Counted from the stretch's first letter, positions 1-9,468 are shown. The stretch: DNA of 64,000 bases from Tupaia tana (GCA_026018925.1 JAKSZU010000018.1:28396452-28460451), one strand, 5' to 3'. The notes: a model not told the origin generated them from the sequence alone. A program made the numbers and translations.

Positions 1-747
1 ATTCCCACTGCACCAGCTCTCCTGGACTCTTCAGTGGCTTTCTGATTAGTTTCTCAGCATTATCTCTGGCTGGGCAACAATTCTTCCTCAACATCACAGC
101 CTGTGTGACTTTGAAACAATGCAGATGACATTGGGCCTACCTTTTGGGGCTCTAGCCCTCCTGGTCTTAACAACTCCTCAAACATGCCCAAAGATCCAGT
201 ATCATCTGTGGGAGGCCTAACTGCTCCTGGAATGTGCATCCCTTCCTGCCATTCTGCCTACATAACTCCTACTCCTTTTACAACCTCAGAGAAGTCTTTA
301 GATCCCTAGACTAGGTTTTAGACTGCGCAAAGACCCCTGTGCTTTGCCCTTTATTAACAATTGTTATACTTGTAATTCTGTGTTCAACAACTGGCTTCTT
401 AGCTAGTCTATAAGCAACACCAACCAACACAGGCATCTGGACTGCCTGTGCTGTTCAGTGTTAGGTTCTAAGACACAGTGGATATTTAATCCATGAATCT
501 TCACTGAACTAATGAAGAGTACTGCCCTGGTGATGGAGGGGTGCCTGTAGAGTACCCCTGGGATAATTGGCTCATAAGAACCTGATGCTCCGGCTCCAAA
601 CCCCCTTCTTGTGCCCCTCAGAGCTGGTAGCTGTGCAGGGAAACTCAAATAAGGGTCCGTTGGTCTGTGGGCTGCTTTAAGGAGGAATCCCTTTGCAGAG
701 GCAGTGAAGAGCAGAGTTGCTGAGTGACTCCTTCCTTTGGTCTCCAG
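1..747. other. intron of carboxypeptidase-like gene, mostly unique sequence
   Basis: This stretch runs from the left edge to the acceptor (pyrimidine tract, then CAG at 745-747) of the exon that follows. I see no exon carrying the catalytic Asp region of an S10 peptidase and no recent SINE. It is most likely an intron of the gene whose last exons follow. The short open frames in it have no recognisable content. Confidence 0.6.
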
Positions 748-837
748 ATGGTGAGCCCCTATCAGCCCTGGTACTGGAATAAGCAGGTTGCTGGCTTCGT
801 TAAAGAGTACGAGAAGATTTCATTCCTCACCGTCAAG
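748..837 (+). CDS. serine carboxypeptidase (cathepsin A-like), penultimate coding exon
   Basis: The 30-codon exon lies between a CAG acceptor and a GTAGGG donor and ends in phase 0. It reads MVSPYQPWYWNKQ followed by VAGFVKEYEKISFLTVK. The second half closely matches the segment of cathepsin A (lysosomal protective protein, peptidase family S10) just before the catalytic His. S10 enzymes remove C-terminal residues with a Ser-Asp-His triad in lysosomes or secretory compartments. The first half differs from cathepsin A itself, so this is a paralogue rather than CTSA. The first ATG is internal to the protein and is not a start. The exons with the Ser and Asp lie outside the window, so activity cannot be judged. 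Confidence 0.85.
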
Positions 838-1269
838 GTAGGGCTAGGGTCCCACCTTCCACTTAATCAGTGCTTTATCAGAATCTGTGCAGGAAGGTGG
901 TTTAGGATTTGGGGTGGCTTAGGTCCTCCTGGGTGTAGAGGTGGCTCAGGATTCAGAGTGGGCTGGGTCCTCCTGAGTGTAGGGAGGGAAGTTCTTCCCT
1001 CTCAGTGAGTGAAGGGTGCTGAAGAGGATCTAGCATGAAAAAACTAGGTGCTGGTAGAGACGCTAGGATTTATTCTGGGCCTGAAAGAACTGTAGGTTAG
1101 GGCGCTAAGGAAAGTAAATGCAGCTAGAGGCCAAATGGCTTACAGAATACAAATAGGAAAACTGAAGTTAGGATCATAAAGAGTTTTATGTAGAGTTTTA
1201 GGAACGCCACTCTTTCCAACACCATATTACCTAAAAAGCCCCCAAAGTGTCTTCCACTTTATTTATTTA
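838..1269. other. start of last intron, unique sequence
   Basis: The segment runs from the GTAGGG donor at 838 to the first SINE. It has short GGTCCTCCTGAGTGTAG-like direct repeats near 920-990 and no coding signal. The remainder of this intron, up to 4206, is almost entirely SINE sequence. Confidence 0.5.
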
Positions 1270-1460
1270 TTTAATTATTTTTATAGAGATTTTTGCGATA
1301 GGGCATGTGCACTCACCAGAGAGACAGACAGAAAGACAGAAAGCAAGAAAGCACTTCCCCCCCAGGGGGGTGGTCACACCATAATCCCTTCTCTTCTATT
1401 CTTCTCTTGGGATTTTGGACACTCACGCAACAGGCACCCATGGGAGTTTTAAGCTGCCGC
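1270..1460 (-). mobile_element. tSINE-A, truncated by the next copy
   Basis: The antisense body reads GATTTTTGCGATAGGGCATGT, then the CCCCCCAGGGGGG region and GGGAGTTTTAAGC. The tRNA-like head is missing because the neighbouring copy begins there. Confidence 0.8.
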
Positions 1461-1467
1461 ATCCATT

Positions 1468-1729
1468 TTTCTTTCTTTCTTTTTTTTTTTGGAGAGCTTT
1501 TTGCTATAGGGCGTGTGCACTCACCAGAAAGACAGAGACAGAGAGATAGAAATTGAGAAATCACCCCCCAGGGGGGATGGCCATGCCGCAATCCCTTCTC
1601 TTGGGATCTTGGGCACGCATGCACATGCGCCCGGCGTGAGTTTAAGCCACCAGGTCCAGGACTTGACGAACTGCCAGTCAGCTACATGGGAGTCCAGTGA
1701 CGTAGCCATTACGCCAACTGCTGGTCCCA
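1468..1729 (-). mobile_element. tSINE-A, full length
   Basis: A T-run is followed by GGAGAGCTTTTTGCTATAGGGCG and the antisense body. The copy ends with the head GCCATTACGCCAACTGCTGGTCCC. Confidence 0.9.
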
Positions 1730-1735
1730 AGTTTA

Positions 1736-1946
1736 TTTATTCCTCTATAAGAGACAGAGAGAGAGAGAGAGAGACCGACCCTCAAAGGTGCCGTCATGCT
1801 GCAATCGACCCCCAGTCTCGGCTGGCCCAGGTCATGGACACATAGGTGTGTAGCTAGTAAGCTTAGGGATGTGCTGGAATGTGAACCCAGGAGTTTTCCC
1901 ATGTGGGTCCAGTTGTGTTACTATTGTGCCACTGCCTGGTCCCGTT
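1736..1946 (-). mobile_element. tSINE-D, diverged
   Basis: In antisense it has a tRNA-like head ending TGCCACTGCCTGGTCCC, a middle block reading GGCTGGCCCAGGTCATGGA on the + strand and a GAGA-rich 3' part. The middle block matches the copies at 7665 and 41668 rather than tSINE-A or B. Confidence 0.65.
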
Positions 1947-1986
1947 GTACAGTTTTCTCCCCTTTTCTCTATCCAGGACTCTGTAG

Positions 1987-2018
1987 ATAAAACAAAACAA
2001 AACAAAACAAAACAAAAC
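1987..2018. repeat. (AAAAC)n microsatellite
   Basis: About six tandem AAAAC units lie immediately upstream of the next SINE. Confidence 0.9.
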
Positions 2019-2160
2019 GGGCTGGCAGGTGGTGTGGTGGTTAAGGGCGCTGGACTCCCACATGGACGACCATCCCAGACCTGGTGGCTTGCTTTCTTAC
2101 TTTCTCTTTCTTGCTCTCTCATTCTGTCCCTCTCTGGTCAAATTAAAAAATAAGTAAATG
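2019..2160 (+). mobile_element. tSINE-B
   Basis: The head reads GGGCTGGCAGGTGGTGTGGTGGTTAAGG, followed by a pyrimidine-rich body and CTCTGGTCAAATTAAAAAATAAGT. Confidence 0.88.
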
Positions 2161-2162
2161 TT

Positions 2163-2426
2163 GGGGAACCAGCAGTTAGTGTAATGGCTATGTCGCTGGA
2201 CTCCCACGTAGTCGACCGCGGTTCGTGTCCCGGACCCGGTGGCTTAAAACTCACGCCGGGCACGTGTGCGTGCGTGCCCAAGATCCCGAGAGGAGAATGG
2301 AGGAGAAGGGATTGCGGCGTGACCATCCCCCCTGGGGGGTGATTTCTCGCTTTCTGTCTCTATGTCTCTCTCTGTCTGGTGAGCGCACGCGCCCTATAGC
2401 AAAAACCTCTCCAAAAAAAAAAAAAA
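2163..2426 (+). mobile_element. tSINE-A, full length
   Basis: The head GGAACCAGCAGTTAGTGTAATGG has clear A and B boxes. The 3' end reads CCCTATAGCAAAAACCTCTCC and carries a 14-nt A tail. Confidence 0.93.
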
Positions 2427-2568
2427 GTAAATGCATAAAGCTAAATAAAATAATTCTTTAAAATAAAACAAAACAAACTTTGCTTCTTTTTCTGCTAAAG
2501 AAAAAAATGTATTTATCAATTTTATCTTTAGAGTAGTGTTTTTTAAACTTTAAAATACATTAAAATCC

Positions 2569-2740
2569 TGGGGCTAACAGGTGGCATGGTGGTTAAGAGT
2601 GCTGGACTTCCACATGACTGGCCACAGTTCGAGTCCTGGACCTGGCAGTTGATTTCTCACTTTCCCTCACTCTCTTTCTCATTCTGTCTCTCTCTGGTAA
2701 AAATTTAAATAAATAAATAAAGTTAAATAAAATCATTCTT
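2569..2740 (+). mobile_element. tSINE-B
   Basis: The head is GGGCTAACAGGTGGCATGG and the B box is GTTCGAGTCC. The tail has AATAAATAAATAAAG followed by TTCTTTG. Confidence 0.88.
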
Positions 2741-2751
2741 TGTTTGGTAAA

Positions 2752-2912
2752 GGATTACTTTATTTAACTTTATTTATTATTTAAATTTAACCAGAGAGGG
2801 ACAGATTGAGAGAGAGAGGAAGTGAGCAAGCCACCACCAGGTCTGGGACTAGAACTGCGGTTGACCATGTGGGAGTCCAGTACCCTTAGCCACCATGCCA
2901 CCTGTCAGCCCC
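2752..2912 (-). mobile_element. tSINE-B, inverted relative to its neighbour
   Basis: The antisense tail TTTATTTAACTTTATTTATT is followed by AACCAGAGAGGGACAG. The head is CCATGCCACCTGTCAGCCCC. It forms an inverted pair with the copy at 2569-2740. Confidence 0.88.
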
Positions 2913-2944
2913 TAAATAAAAATAATTTTTTTTTAATTTATTTT

Positions 2945-3231
2945 TTAACTTTTAAAATTTTATTTATTTATTTATTTATTTTTGGAGAGTTTTTTGCTAT
3001 AGGGTGCATGTGCTCACCAGAAAGACAGAGAGAAACAGAGACAGAAAGAGAGAAATCACCCCCCTATGGGGGATGGCCACAATGCAAGCCCTTCTCCATT
3101 CTCCTCTCGGGATCTTAGGCATGCACGCACATGCGCCCAGTGTGAGTTTAAGCCACTGGGTACAGGACCTGAACCACGGTCGACTACACGGGAGTCCAAC
3201 AACATAGCCATTACGCTAACTGCTGGTCCCA
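2945..3231 (-). mobile_element. tSINE-A
   Basis: An A/T-rich tail is followed by GGAGAGTTTTTTGCTATAGGG, the antisense body and the head TTACGCTAACTGCTGGTCCC. Confidence 0.9.
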
Positions 3232-3374
3232 AATAAAAATAATTCTTAAAAAAATGCATTAAAATCCTTTGGAAGGTTGATTGCTACACCCCACCTCAGA
3301 GTTTCTGATTCTGTCGGTCTGGGTTGGAGTCTGAGCATGTAAATTTCTTTCTTCTTTCTTTTTTTTTAAAATTA

Positions 3375-3392
3375 TTATTATTATTATTTTTT

Positions 3393-3427
<35 letters not shown>

Positions 3428-3657
3428 GGCTACAGGGCACGTGTGCTTGCCAGTGACAGAGAGAGACAGAGAGACAGAAAACAAGAAATCGCCCCCGGGG
3501 ATATGGCCATGCCCTAATCCTTTCTCCTCCATTCTCCTCTCAGGATCTTGAGCACGCACGTACACATGCCCAGCATGAGTTTAAGCCACTGGATCTGGGG
3601 CTCACGCTCCACTACATGGGAGTCCAGCAATGTAGCCATTATGCCATCTTCTGGTCC
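3375..3657 (-). mobile_element. tSINE-A with long T-run
   Basis: A T-run of about 27 nt sits inside the antisense GGAGAGTTTT..GGCTACAGGG end. The head is ATGCCATCTTCTGGTCCC. Confidence 0.87.
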
Positions 3658-3680
3658 CCCCCCCCCTTTTCTTCTTTTTT

Positions 3681-3756
3681 AAAGAACTATTTTACTTAAC
3701 TTTATTTATTTATTTATTTATTTATTTATTATAATTTGACCAGAGAGGAACAGAGT

Positions 3757-3816
<60 letters not shown>

Positions 3817-3897
3817 AAAACTCCAGGTCTGGGACTCGAACCACTGCTGCCATGTGGGAGTCCAGCACCCTTAACCACCATGCCACCTGACAGCCCT
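3681..3897 (-). mobile_element. tSINE-B with internal (GA)n expansion
   Basis: TTTATTTATT tail repeats and TTTGACCAGAGAGG are followed by an expanded GA tract at about 3756-3812. The copy ends with the head CCATGCCACCTGACAGCCC. Confidence 0.87.
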
Positions 3898-3904
3898 TTT
3901 TTGA

Positions 3905-4076
3905 ATTATTTAATTTTTTAAAAATTTTCTATAGGGCATTTGCGCTCACCAGAGAGACACACACAGAGAGAGAGAGAGAGAGTGAGCAAGCAAGAAAGTG
4001 AGAAAGCAAGCTGTTAAACCACAGTTGGCCATGTGGGAATCCAATGTCTTAACCATCATGCCACCTGCTGGCTCCA
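3905..4076 (-). mobile_element. diverged tSINE (A/B-like)
   Basis: It contains TTTTCTATAGGGCATTTGCGCTCACC and a GA-rich stretch, and ends ATGCCACCTGCTGGCTCC. It lies 130 bp upstream of the last carboxypeptidase exon. Confidence 0.75.
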
Positions 4077-4206
4077 ACATGTACATTTCTAACCAACTCC
4101 TAGATATTGCTTCTGCGGAGGTGTCTACACTAGAGAACCATGGCTCTGCAAAAACATACCCTGCCAAGATAACTAGTACCATCAGGCTTATCTCTTCTCT
4201 GCCTAG

Positions 4207-4290
4207 GGCTCAGGACATATGGTGCCCCAATATCGACCTGCGCAGGCCCTGAAGATGTTCGAGAGCTTCCTAAGGAACACCTCCTTCTAG
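4207..4290 (+). CDS. serine carboxypeptidase (cathepsin A-like), last coding exon
   Basis: The exon follows a CTCTGCCTAG acceptor in phase 0 and encodes 27 residues and TAG. It reads GSGHMVPQYRPAQALKMFE followed by SFLRNTSF. The GSGHMVP block is the S10 family motif that carries the catalytic His (His-4 of this exon), and the distance to the C terminus is as in cathepsin A. The splice phases and His are intact with no stop or frameshift, so at least this end looks functional. It is probably a cathepsin A paralogue upstream of CNOT1 in the same orientation. From memory, human has SLC38A7 as the upstream neighbour, so this gene may be absent or dead there. Confidence 0.87.
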   Translation, partial: GSGHMVPQYRPAQALKMFESFLRNTSF

Positions 4291-4465
4291 TGATCTGCTC
4301 AGCTGCCGGTAGGTTTCCCAGAGGCTGAATTTCTCCCTATTCAGCTTCTCTTGGGATTATATCCTGTTCTTTGAACTTTTACCCATTTTCCTTAAAAGCT
4401 CCATGATGGTATTACCAATATAGAGAAATCTGGGAGGAGAAAAGGGGTTAAAAGAGAAAAAAGTT
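4291..4465 (+). other. probable 3' UTR start of the carboxypeptidase-like gene
   Basis: This is unique sequence directly after the stop codon. It has no AATAAA or ATTAAA; only a weak AATATA occurs near 4418. The first canonical AATAAA downstream is inside the tail of the next SINE (4726-4731). Confidence 0.5.
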
Positions 4466-4731
4466 GAAACCAGCAGGTGGCGTAGTGGTAAGGTGTTGGA
4501 CTCCCACATGGCTGACTGCAGTTTGAGTCCTGGACATGGTGGCTTGAAAATCACACCAGGCACATATGTGTGTGTGTCCAAAATACCAGGAGGAGAATAA
4601 AGGAGATGGGATTGTGATGTGGCCATCCCTCTGGAAGGGGATTTCTTACTTTCTTCCTCATTGTCTCTCTCTCTGTCTCTCCGGTGAGCACATGTGCCCT
4701 ATGGAAAAATTTAAACAGATAAAGAAATAAA
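4466..4731 (+). mobile_element. tSINE (A/C-like) with AATAAA in its tail
   Basis: The head is AAACCAGCAGGTGGCGTAGTGG, the B box is GTTTGAGTCC and the 3' end is GAGCACATGTGCCCTATGG. AATAAA occurs at 4726-4731. Confidence 0.83.
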
Positions 4732-4899
4732 AGGAACAAGCAGTTGGCATAATGGCTATGTCACTGGACTCCCATGTAGTCTACCGTGGTTCGAGTCCTG
4801 GACCCGGTGACTTAAACTCATGCCAGGCGTGAGTGCGTGCGTGCCCAAGATCCCGAGAGGACAATGGAGAAGAAGGGATTGCAGTGTGGCCATCACACT

Positions 4900-4935
<36 letters not shown>

Positions 4936-5010
4936 TTTCTCGCTTTCTGTCTCCCTGTCTTTTTCTGGTGAGTGTACGTGCCCTATAGTAAAAACCTCTC
5001 CAAAAAAACA
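4732..5010 (+). mobile_element. tSINE-A with (GT)n expansion
   Basis: The head is GGAACAAGCAGTTGGCATAATGG. A GT microsatellite at about 4902-4934 replaces the usual CCCCCTGGGGGG region. The end reads CCCTATAGTAAAAACCTCTCC. Confidence 0.9.
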
Positions 5011-5018
5011 AGGTCATG

Positions 5019-5243
5019 GGTCATCCAGGCAGTATGGAGGTTAAGGTGGCTGGATCCCACATGGCTGACTCTGTGTTTCAAATCCCGAACCCGGCAGCTT
5101 GAAACACACACCAGTCATGTGCATGCAAACCCCAAATCGAAAGGCAACTAGAGAAGGGAATGTAGCCTAGCCATTCCCTAGGGAGTGATTTCTCACTTTC
5201 TCGGAACACATATACCCCACAGCAAAAACTAAAAAGAAAAAAG
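5019..5243 (+). mobile_element. tSINE-C
   Basis: The head block is GGTTAAGGTGGCTGGATCCCACATGG. The body aligns with the A/C plan and ends ATACCCCACAGCAAAAAC. Confidence 0.75.
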
Positions 5244-5378
5244 TCACTGTTTGCCTCTCTTGGCAATGACCCATTCCCTCTGTGGAACATACCTCTCTCA
5301 GGACAGCTTGCTTCCCTTGGCAAGAGTCCGTTCCATCTAAAGAATTTATCTATAATATCTTCTTCAATAAACCTTGTT

Positions 5379-5506
5379 TAGAAAGGAAGAAAGAAAGAAA
5401 GAGAGAGAGAGAAAGAAAGAGAGAGAGAAAAAGAGAGAGAGAAAGAAAGAGAGAGTAAGAAAGAGAAAATGGAAGAAAGAGAGAAAGAAAGAGAAAGAAA
5501 AAAGTC
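5379..5506. repeat. (GAAA)n / GA-rich simple repeat
   Basis: A purine tract of about 125 nt with GAAA and GA units makes a strong strand asymmetry. Confidence 0.9.
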
Positions 5507-5728
5507 TGTTTGAGGAGGGTGGACAGTAAATAGTATATTGTCTCCAGAAGCTGCTTGGTTCCAGTGAAGGTTCTGTCCCCATCTCTCTTTGTGACCTTGA
5601 TATTATCACTGAGCTCTTCTGAATCTTTACTTTTCTGTCTGCAAAATAATAGAACATTCCTGGGCTCCTATCCTGCATCCAGAAGTGATGGGAGGGAATC
5701 TCAACATTGGTTTGGAAAGAATAAACCT
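5507..5728. other. unique spacer
   Basis: No repeat or exon is recognised here. Confidence 0.4.
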
Positions 5729-6012
5729 TGAGTGAGCTCGTAGTGTAATGGTTAACGCAGCTGGATCTCACATACCCAACTCTGTGGTCAGAGTCCTGGA
5801 CCTTGTAGCTTGAAAAAACCCATGCAGTGTATGTGTGTGTGTGCGTGCCCAAAATCCTAAAAGGAGGAGAAATGGAAATGGAGAAGGAATTGTGGCACGA
5901 CCACCCCCCATGACAAGTGCTTTCTCACTTTATCTCTCTCTCTTTCTCCCTCAGGAGCTCATATACCCTCTGGCAAATTGAAAAATAAAAACAGATAAAA
6001 ATAAAAACAAAG
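5729..6012 (+). mobile_element. tSINE-C
   Basis: The head GAGCTCGTAGTGTAATGGTTAACG keeps an A box. The body includes GTGTGCGTGCCCAAAATCC and the end is ATACCCTCTGGCAAATTG. Confidence 0.78.
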
Positions 6013-6228
6013 GAATATACCTTAATGCAAATTGCACTTCAAGAGATCTTACATAAAAGAAACTTGGAAAACAACTTACTCATTGCCGCCTTTGTTTTAA
6101 ACAGATGTTTCTGTGTTTTTATTGCCAGCATGGAAATAACAAGATTGATTATTCTATATGATCTACAGTTTATGAAAAAGAAATAATTCCCTGGAGTGGA
6201 TTCTCTTCAAGAACCATTTATTCAGTAA

Positions 6229-6494
6229 TGGGAACCAGCAGTTGGTGTAATGTCTATGTCGCTGGACTCCCACGTAGTCGACTGCGGTTTATGTCCCGGA
6301 CCCGGTGGCTTAAACTCACGTCGGGCGCGTGTGCGTGCGTGCCCAAGATCCCGAGAGGAGAATGGAGGAGAAGGGACTGCGGTGTGGCCATCCCCCCTGG
6401 GGGATGATTTCTCGCTTTCTGTCTCTATGTCTCTCTCTGTCTGTCCGGCGAGCGCACGCGCCCTATAGCGAAAACCTCTCCAAAAAAAAAAAAA
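6229..6494 (+). mobile_element. tSINE-A, young copy with 19-bp target-site duplication
   Basis: It is a full-length copy near consensus. The direct repeat AAGAACCATTTATTCAGTA at 6209-6227 and 6495-6513 is perfect and marks an L1-machinery insertion. Confidence 0.96.
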
Positions 6495-6513
6495 AAGAAC
6501 CATTTATTCAGTA

Positions 6514-6888
6514 TTTACAGAAGTTCTATTATGTGCCAAACACCAGGCTGGGCAGATTACTAAGTATTAAACACTCTGAAGTACAAGTAAACTTGTCAAG
6601 ATGCTTTCTTTATTTGAACCTGAAGTTTGCTTTGTCCTTTCTTTCTCCATCGTTCACTACTCCACACACCAAAGGCCATAAGGCTACAAACACAAATAAG
6701 GGCATATCCCCATTCTCCAGCCAGGCTAATCAGGCTCAGACTGTTGGAGCTAAAATGGCCTTAGTACGGAGACTCGGCAACATTTTATTCCAAAGATCTC
6801 TTATTATTATTTTCCTTATGGGAAAAACAAATACACCTAACATTTGCTGGTAAATTAGAAATTACAATAAAAATTAATGCTTTTTAAA
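6514..6888. other. unique spacer
   Basis: No exon is recognised. The open frame that continues from the SINE into this region is a chance read-through. Confidence 0.4.
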
Positions 6889-6965
6889 AAATTCTTTATT
6901 ATCTTTATTTTGTGGTTGGCCATGTGGGAGTTCAGTGCCCTTAGCTATCATACCACCTGCCGGCT
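6889..6965 (-). mobile_element. tSINE-B fragment (head only)
   Basis: It reads GTTGGCCATGTGGGAGTTCAG, then CATACCACCTGCCGGC, with the body deleted. Confidence 0.75.
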
Positions 6966-6996
6966 ACAAAAATTTAATGTTAAAAATACCATTAAA

Positions 6997-7228
6997 GGGC
7001 CAGCCAGTAGTGGTCAAGGCAGTTGAAGTCCACATGGCTGATAGCATGTCTAGAGTCTGGGACCAGGTGGCTTGAAAAACACATTGGGCACATGTGCATG
7101 TGTGCCCAGAATCCTGAAAGGAGAACAGAGAAGGAACTATGGTGTGGCTATCCCCCTGGAAGTGCTTTCTTACTTTCTTTCCCTCTCTGATGAGCACATG
7201 CTCCCTGTAGCAAAATTAAAAAGAAAAT
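6997..7228 (+). mobile_element. tSINE-C with target-site duplication
   Basis: The head is GGGCCAGCCAGTAGTGG. It is flanked by AAAATACCATTAAA on both sides. Confidence 0.83.
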
Positions 7229-7249
7229 ACCATTAAAAAAATCAGGGAG

Positions 7250-7517
7250 CGGGACCAGCAGTTGGCATAATGGCTATGTAGCCGGACTCCCATGTAGTCA
7301 ACTGCGGTTTGAGTCCCGGGCCTGGTAGCTTACACCCCTGCCTGGTGCGTGTGCGTGAGTGTCCAAGATCCTATGAGCAGAATGGAAAAGAAGGGATTGC
7401 AGCGTGGCCATGCTCCCTGAGGGATGATTTCTTGCTTTTCTGTCTCTCTGTCTTTCTGGCCAGTAGACGTACCCTACAGCAAAAACCCCTCCAAAATAAA
7501 GAAAAAAAAAAAAAAAA
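7250..7517 (+). mobile_element. tSINE-A, full length
   Basis: The head is GGGACCAGCAGTTGGCATAATGG and the end is ACCCTACAGCAAAAACCCCTCC. It is flanked by AATCAGGGA direct repeats. Confidence 0.92.
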
Positions 7518-7521
7518 TCAG

Positions 7522-7664
7522 GGACCAGCCAGATGGCATGGTGGTTAAAACAGGTGGATTCTCATTTTCCTTCTTTCTGTCTCTCTCTGGCAAGTGCCCA
7601 TACCCTATGGCAAAAACCTAAAAACAAACAAAAACAAAAACAAAAAAATAAATAAATAAATAAA
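7522..7664 (+). mobile_element. tSINE, internally deleted
   Basis: A head GGGACCAGCCAGATGGCATGGTGG jumps directly to the 3' part TTTCTGTCTCTCTCTGGCAAG and ATACCCTATGGCAAAAACC. A CAAAAA/TAAA-rich tail follows. Confidence 0.8.
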
Positions 7665-7916
7665 CAGCCAGAGACTAGATAGTGGTTCAGCAACATGAAT
7701 GGATTCATGTGGCAGGTCCTGGTTCATGTCTTGGGACCTTCCTGTGTATGACAGATGCATACATACTAGGTATACATGTGTTGGATGTATGCACATGTGT
7801 GTTCATGATCCAGGCTGGCTAAAGTTGTGGAAGGATCATGCAAGGGAGGCCCTGCGGAGGATGCCTATCTCTCTACTCTCTCTCATGGAAGAAAAAAATA
7901 GATTAAATAAAGAAAA
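7665..7916 (+). mobile_element. tSINE-D
   Basis: The head is AGACTAGATAGTGGTTCAGC, the B-box-like stretch GGTTCATGTC and the middle CCAGGCTGGCTAAAGTTGTGG. It ends TCTCTCATGGAAG plus an A/T-rich tail. It shares its plan with 1736-1946 and 41668-41894. Confidence 0.65.
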
Positions 7917-8326
7917 ACACCATATACACATATGAATTCCAGGACCCCACAGTGACTATTTAGGGGTCACACAATATTTGCCTAATATCTTCAGAAGAAT
8001 AAAGAAAATAAGGACTAGGAAGCAGAAGTGATTTACCCAACGTTAAGTAGAAAGTAGTGACATCGCAGGTATGACTTAAGTTTTTTAATTTCTCAGACTT
8101 GGGTTTCTAAATTTCTTAGTACATTTTTTGCAGGGTGCCTCTCAGGGTAGAACCACCAAAGTCCTACCAAAATCAAGGAATCCAAGTAGTGGGAAGATTT
8201 GGAGCTAGGCAGTAGTAATGGGATTAGCATTAGATTAGTAGAATAAGATTAGCATTTTAGAGTTAAGCTGGATGAGTGGCTTTGGATAGGCCAGAGAAAC
8301 CTAAAGTAGTTGAAACTACTGTACAT
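7917..8326. other. unique spacer
   Basis: No gene or repeat is recognised here. Confidence 0.4.
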
Positions 8327-8560
8327 TAGCCCAACCTCTACAGTCATTCGCTCAGTGGACTGTATGTAGAGCTGGAAGCCACTGCAGTTTGAATACCTGA
8401 CCTAAAAACATACCAGGTGTGTGCCTGTGTGCTTAGGATACTGGTGGGCTGCAGGATTGAAGAAGGGGACTACAGCATGACTAAGCCTATGGAGGGTGCT
8501 TTTCTCTCTCTCGCTCACATGTGAATGCACATGAGCTCTGCCATAAAAATATTTTAAAAA
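8327..8560 (+). mobile_element. tSINE-C, old copy
   Basis: A diverged head around TCATTCGCTCAGTGGACTG is followed by ACATACCAGGTGTGTGCC and an end near GAGCTCTGCCATAAAAA. Confidence 0.55.
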
Positions 8561-8667
8561 CTACTGTTGGGCCAGCCCCACGGTGTGGTGGTTAAGATGG
8601 CTGGATCCCACATGGCTGACTGCATGGTTTGACTCCTGGACCCTGCAGTTTAAGAAACATACTGGGC

Positions 8668-8897
8668 GCGGGGACCAGCAGGTGGCGTGGTGGTTAAGGT
8701 GCTGGACACTCCCACATGGCCGACCACGGTTCGAGTCCTGGACCTGTGGCTTCCTTTCTCACTTTCCCTCTCTCTCTTTCCTCCTCTGTGTCTCTCTCTG
8801 GTCAAATTAAAATAAATGAGTGACTAAATAAAATTAAATAAATAATGATGAAAAAAGGACTGCTCTTTTAAAAAAAAAAAAAAAAAAAAAGAAAAAA
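8668..8897 (+). mobile_element. tSINE-B nested in the C host
   Basis: The head is GGGACCAGCAGGTGGCGTGGTGG and the tail ends in a long A-run. It is flanked by AAGAAACATACTGGGC at 8652-8667 and 8898-8913. Confidence 0.93.
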
Positions 8898-8914
8898 AAG
8901 AAACATACTGGGCA

Positions 8915-9170
8915 GGACCAGCAGTTAGAGTAATGGCTATGTCGCTGGACTCTCACGTAGTCGACCGCGGTTCGAGTCCCAGACCCGGTAGCTTAAAACT
9001 CACTCTGGGCGCGTGTGCCGGCGTGCCCAAGATCCCGAGAGGAGAATGGAGGAGAAGGAATTGTGGTGTGGCTATTCCCCCTTGGGGGGTGATTTCTCAC
9101 TTTCTGTCTCTCTGTTTCTCTCTGTCTGGTGAGCGCACGTGCCCTATAGCAAAAACCTCTCCAAAAAAAA
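8915..9170 (+). mobile_element. tSINE-A inserted at the tSINE-B target repeat
   Basis: A full-length A copy starts next to the second target repeat. A third, diverged target copy (GAAACTTACCAGGCA) follows it at about 9172-9186. Confidence 0.93.
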
Positions 9171-9242
9171 GGAAACTTACCAGGCATGTGCACGTGCATT
9201 TCCAAAATACTAAAAGGAGGGAAAGACAGAAAAGGGATTGTG

Positions 9243-9429
9243 GGGCCAACAGGTGGCATGGAGGTTGGGGTGGCTGAATCCCATATGGCCGACTTCATGT
9301 TTTGAGTCCTGAACCTGGTGACTTGAAAATCATGCTGTGCCCATGCACATACATGAGCGTGCATGCCTAAATATCCTGAGAAGAGAATGGAGAAGGGATT
9401 GTGGAGTGACTATACCCTCTTAGAGGTGA

Positions 9430-9468
<39 letters not shown>

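Noticed and set aside
724..1008. 94-codon open frame starting at ATG 724
   Set aside because: Only 748-837 is real coding sequence, bounded by splice signals. The ATG lies in the intron and the 3' part reads through the donor.
2163..2426. tSINE heads as functional tRNA genes
   Set aside because: A and B boxes are present, but the cloverleaf stems do not pair and a SINE body with poly(A) follows.
5379..5506. Purine tract as a CRISPR-like or structured repeat
   Set aside because: It is an ordinary (GAAA)n/(GA)n simple repeat in a mammalian genome with no repeat-spacer pattern.
6329..6853. 174-codon frame running from a SINE into unique DNA
   Set aside because: It begins in tSINE-A and continues by chance. 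No conserved motif or splice signal was seen.
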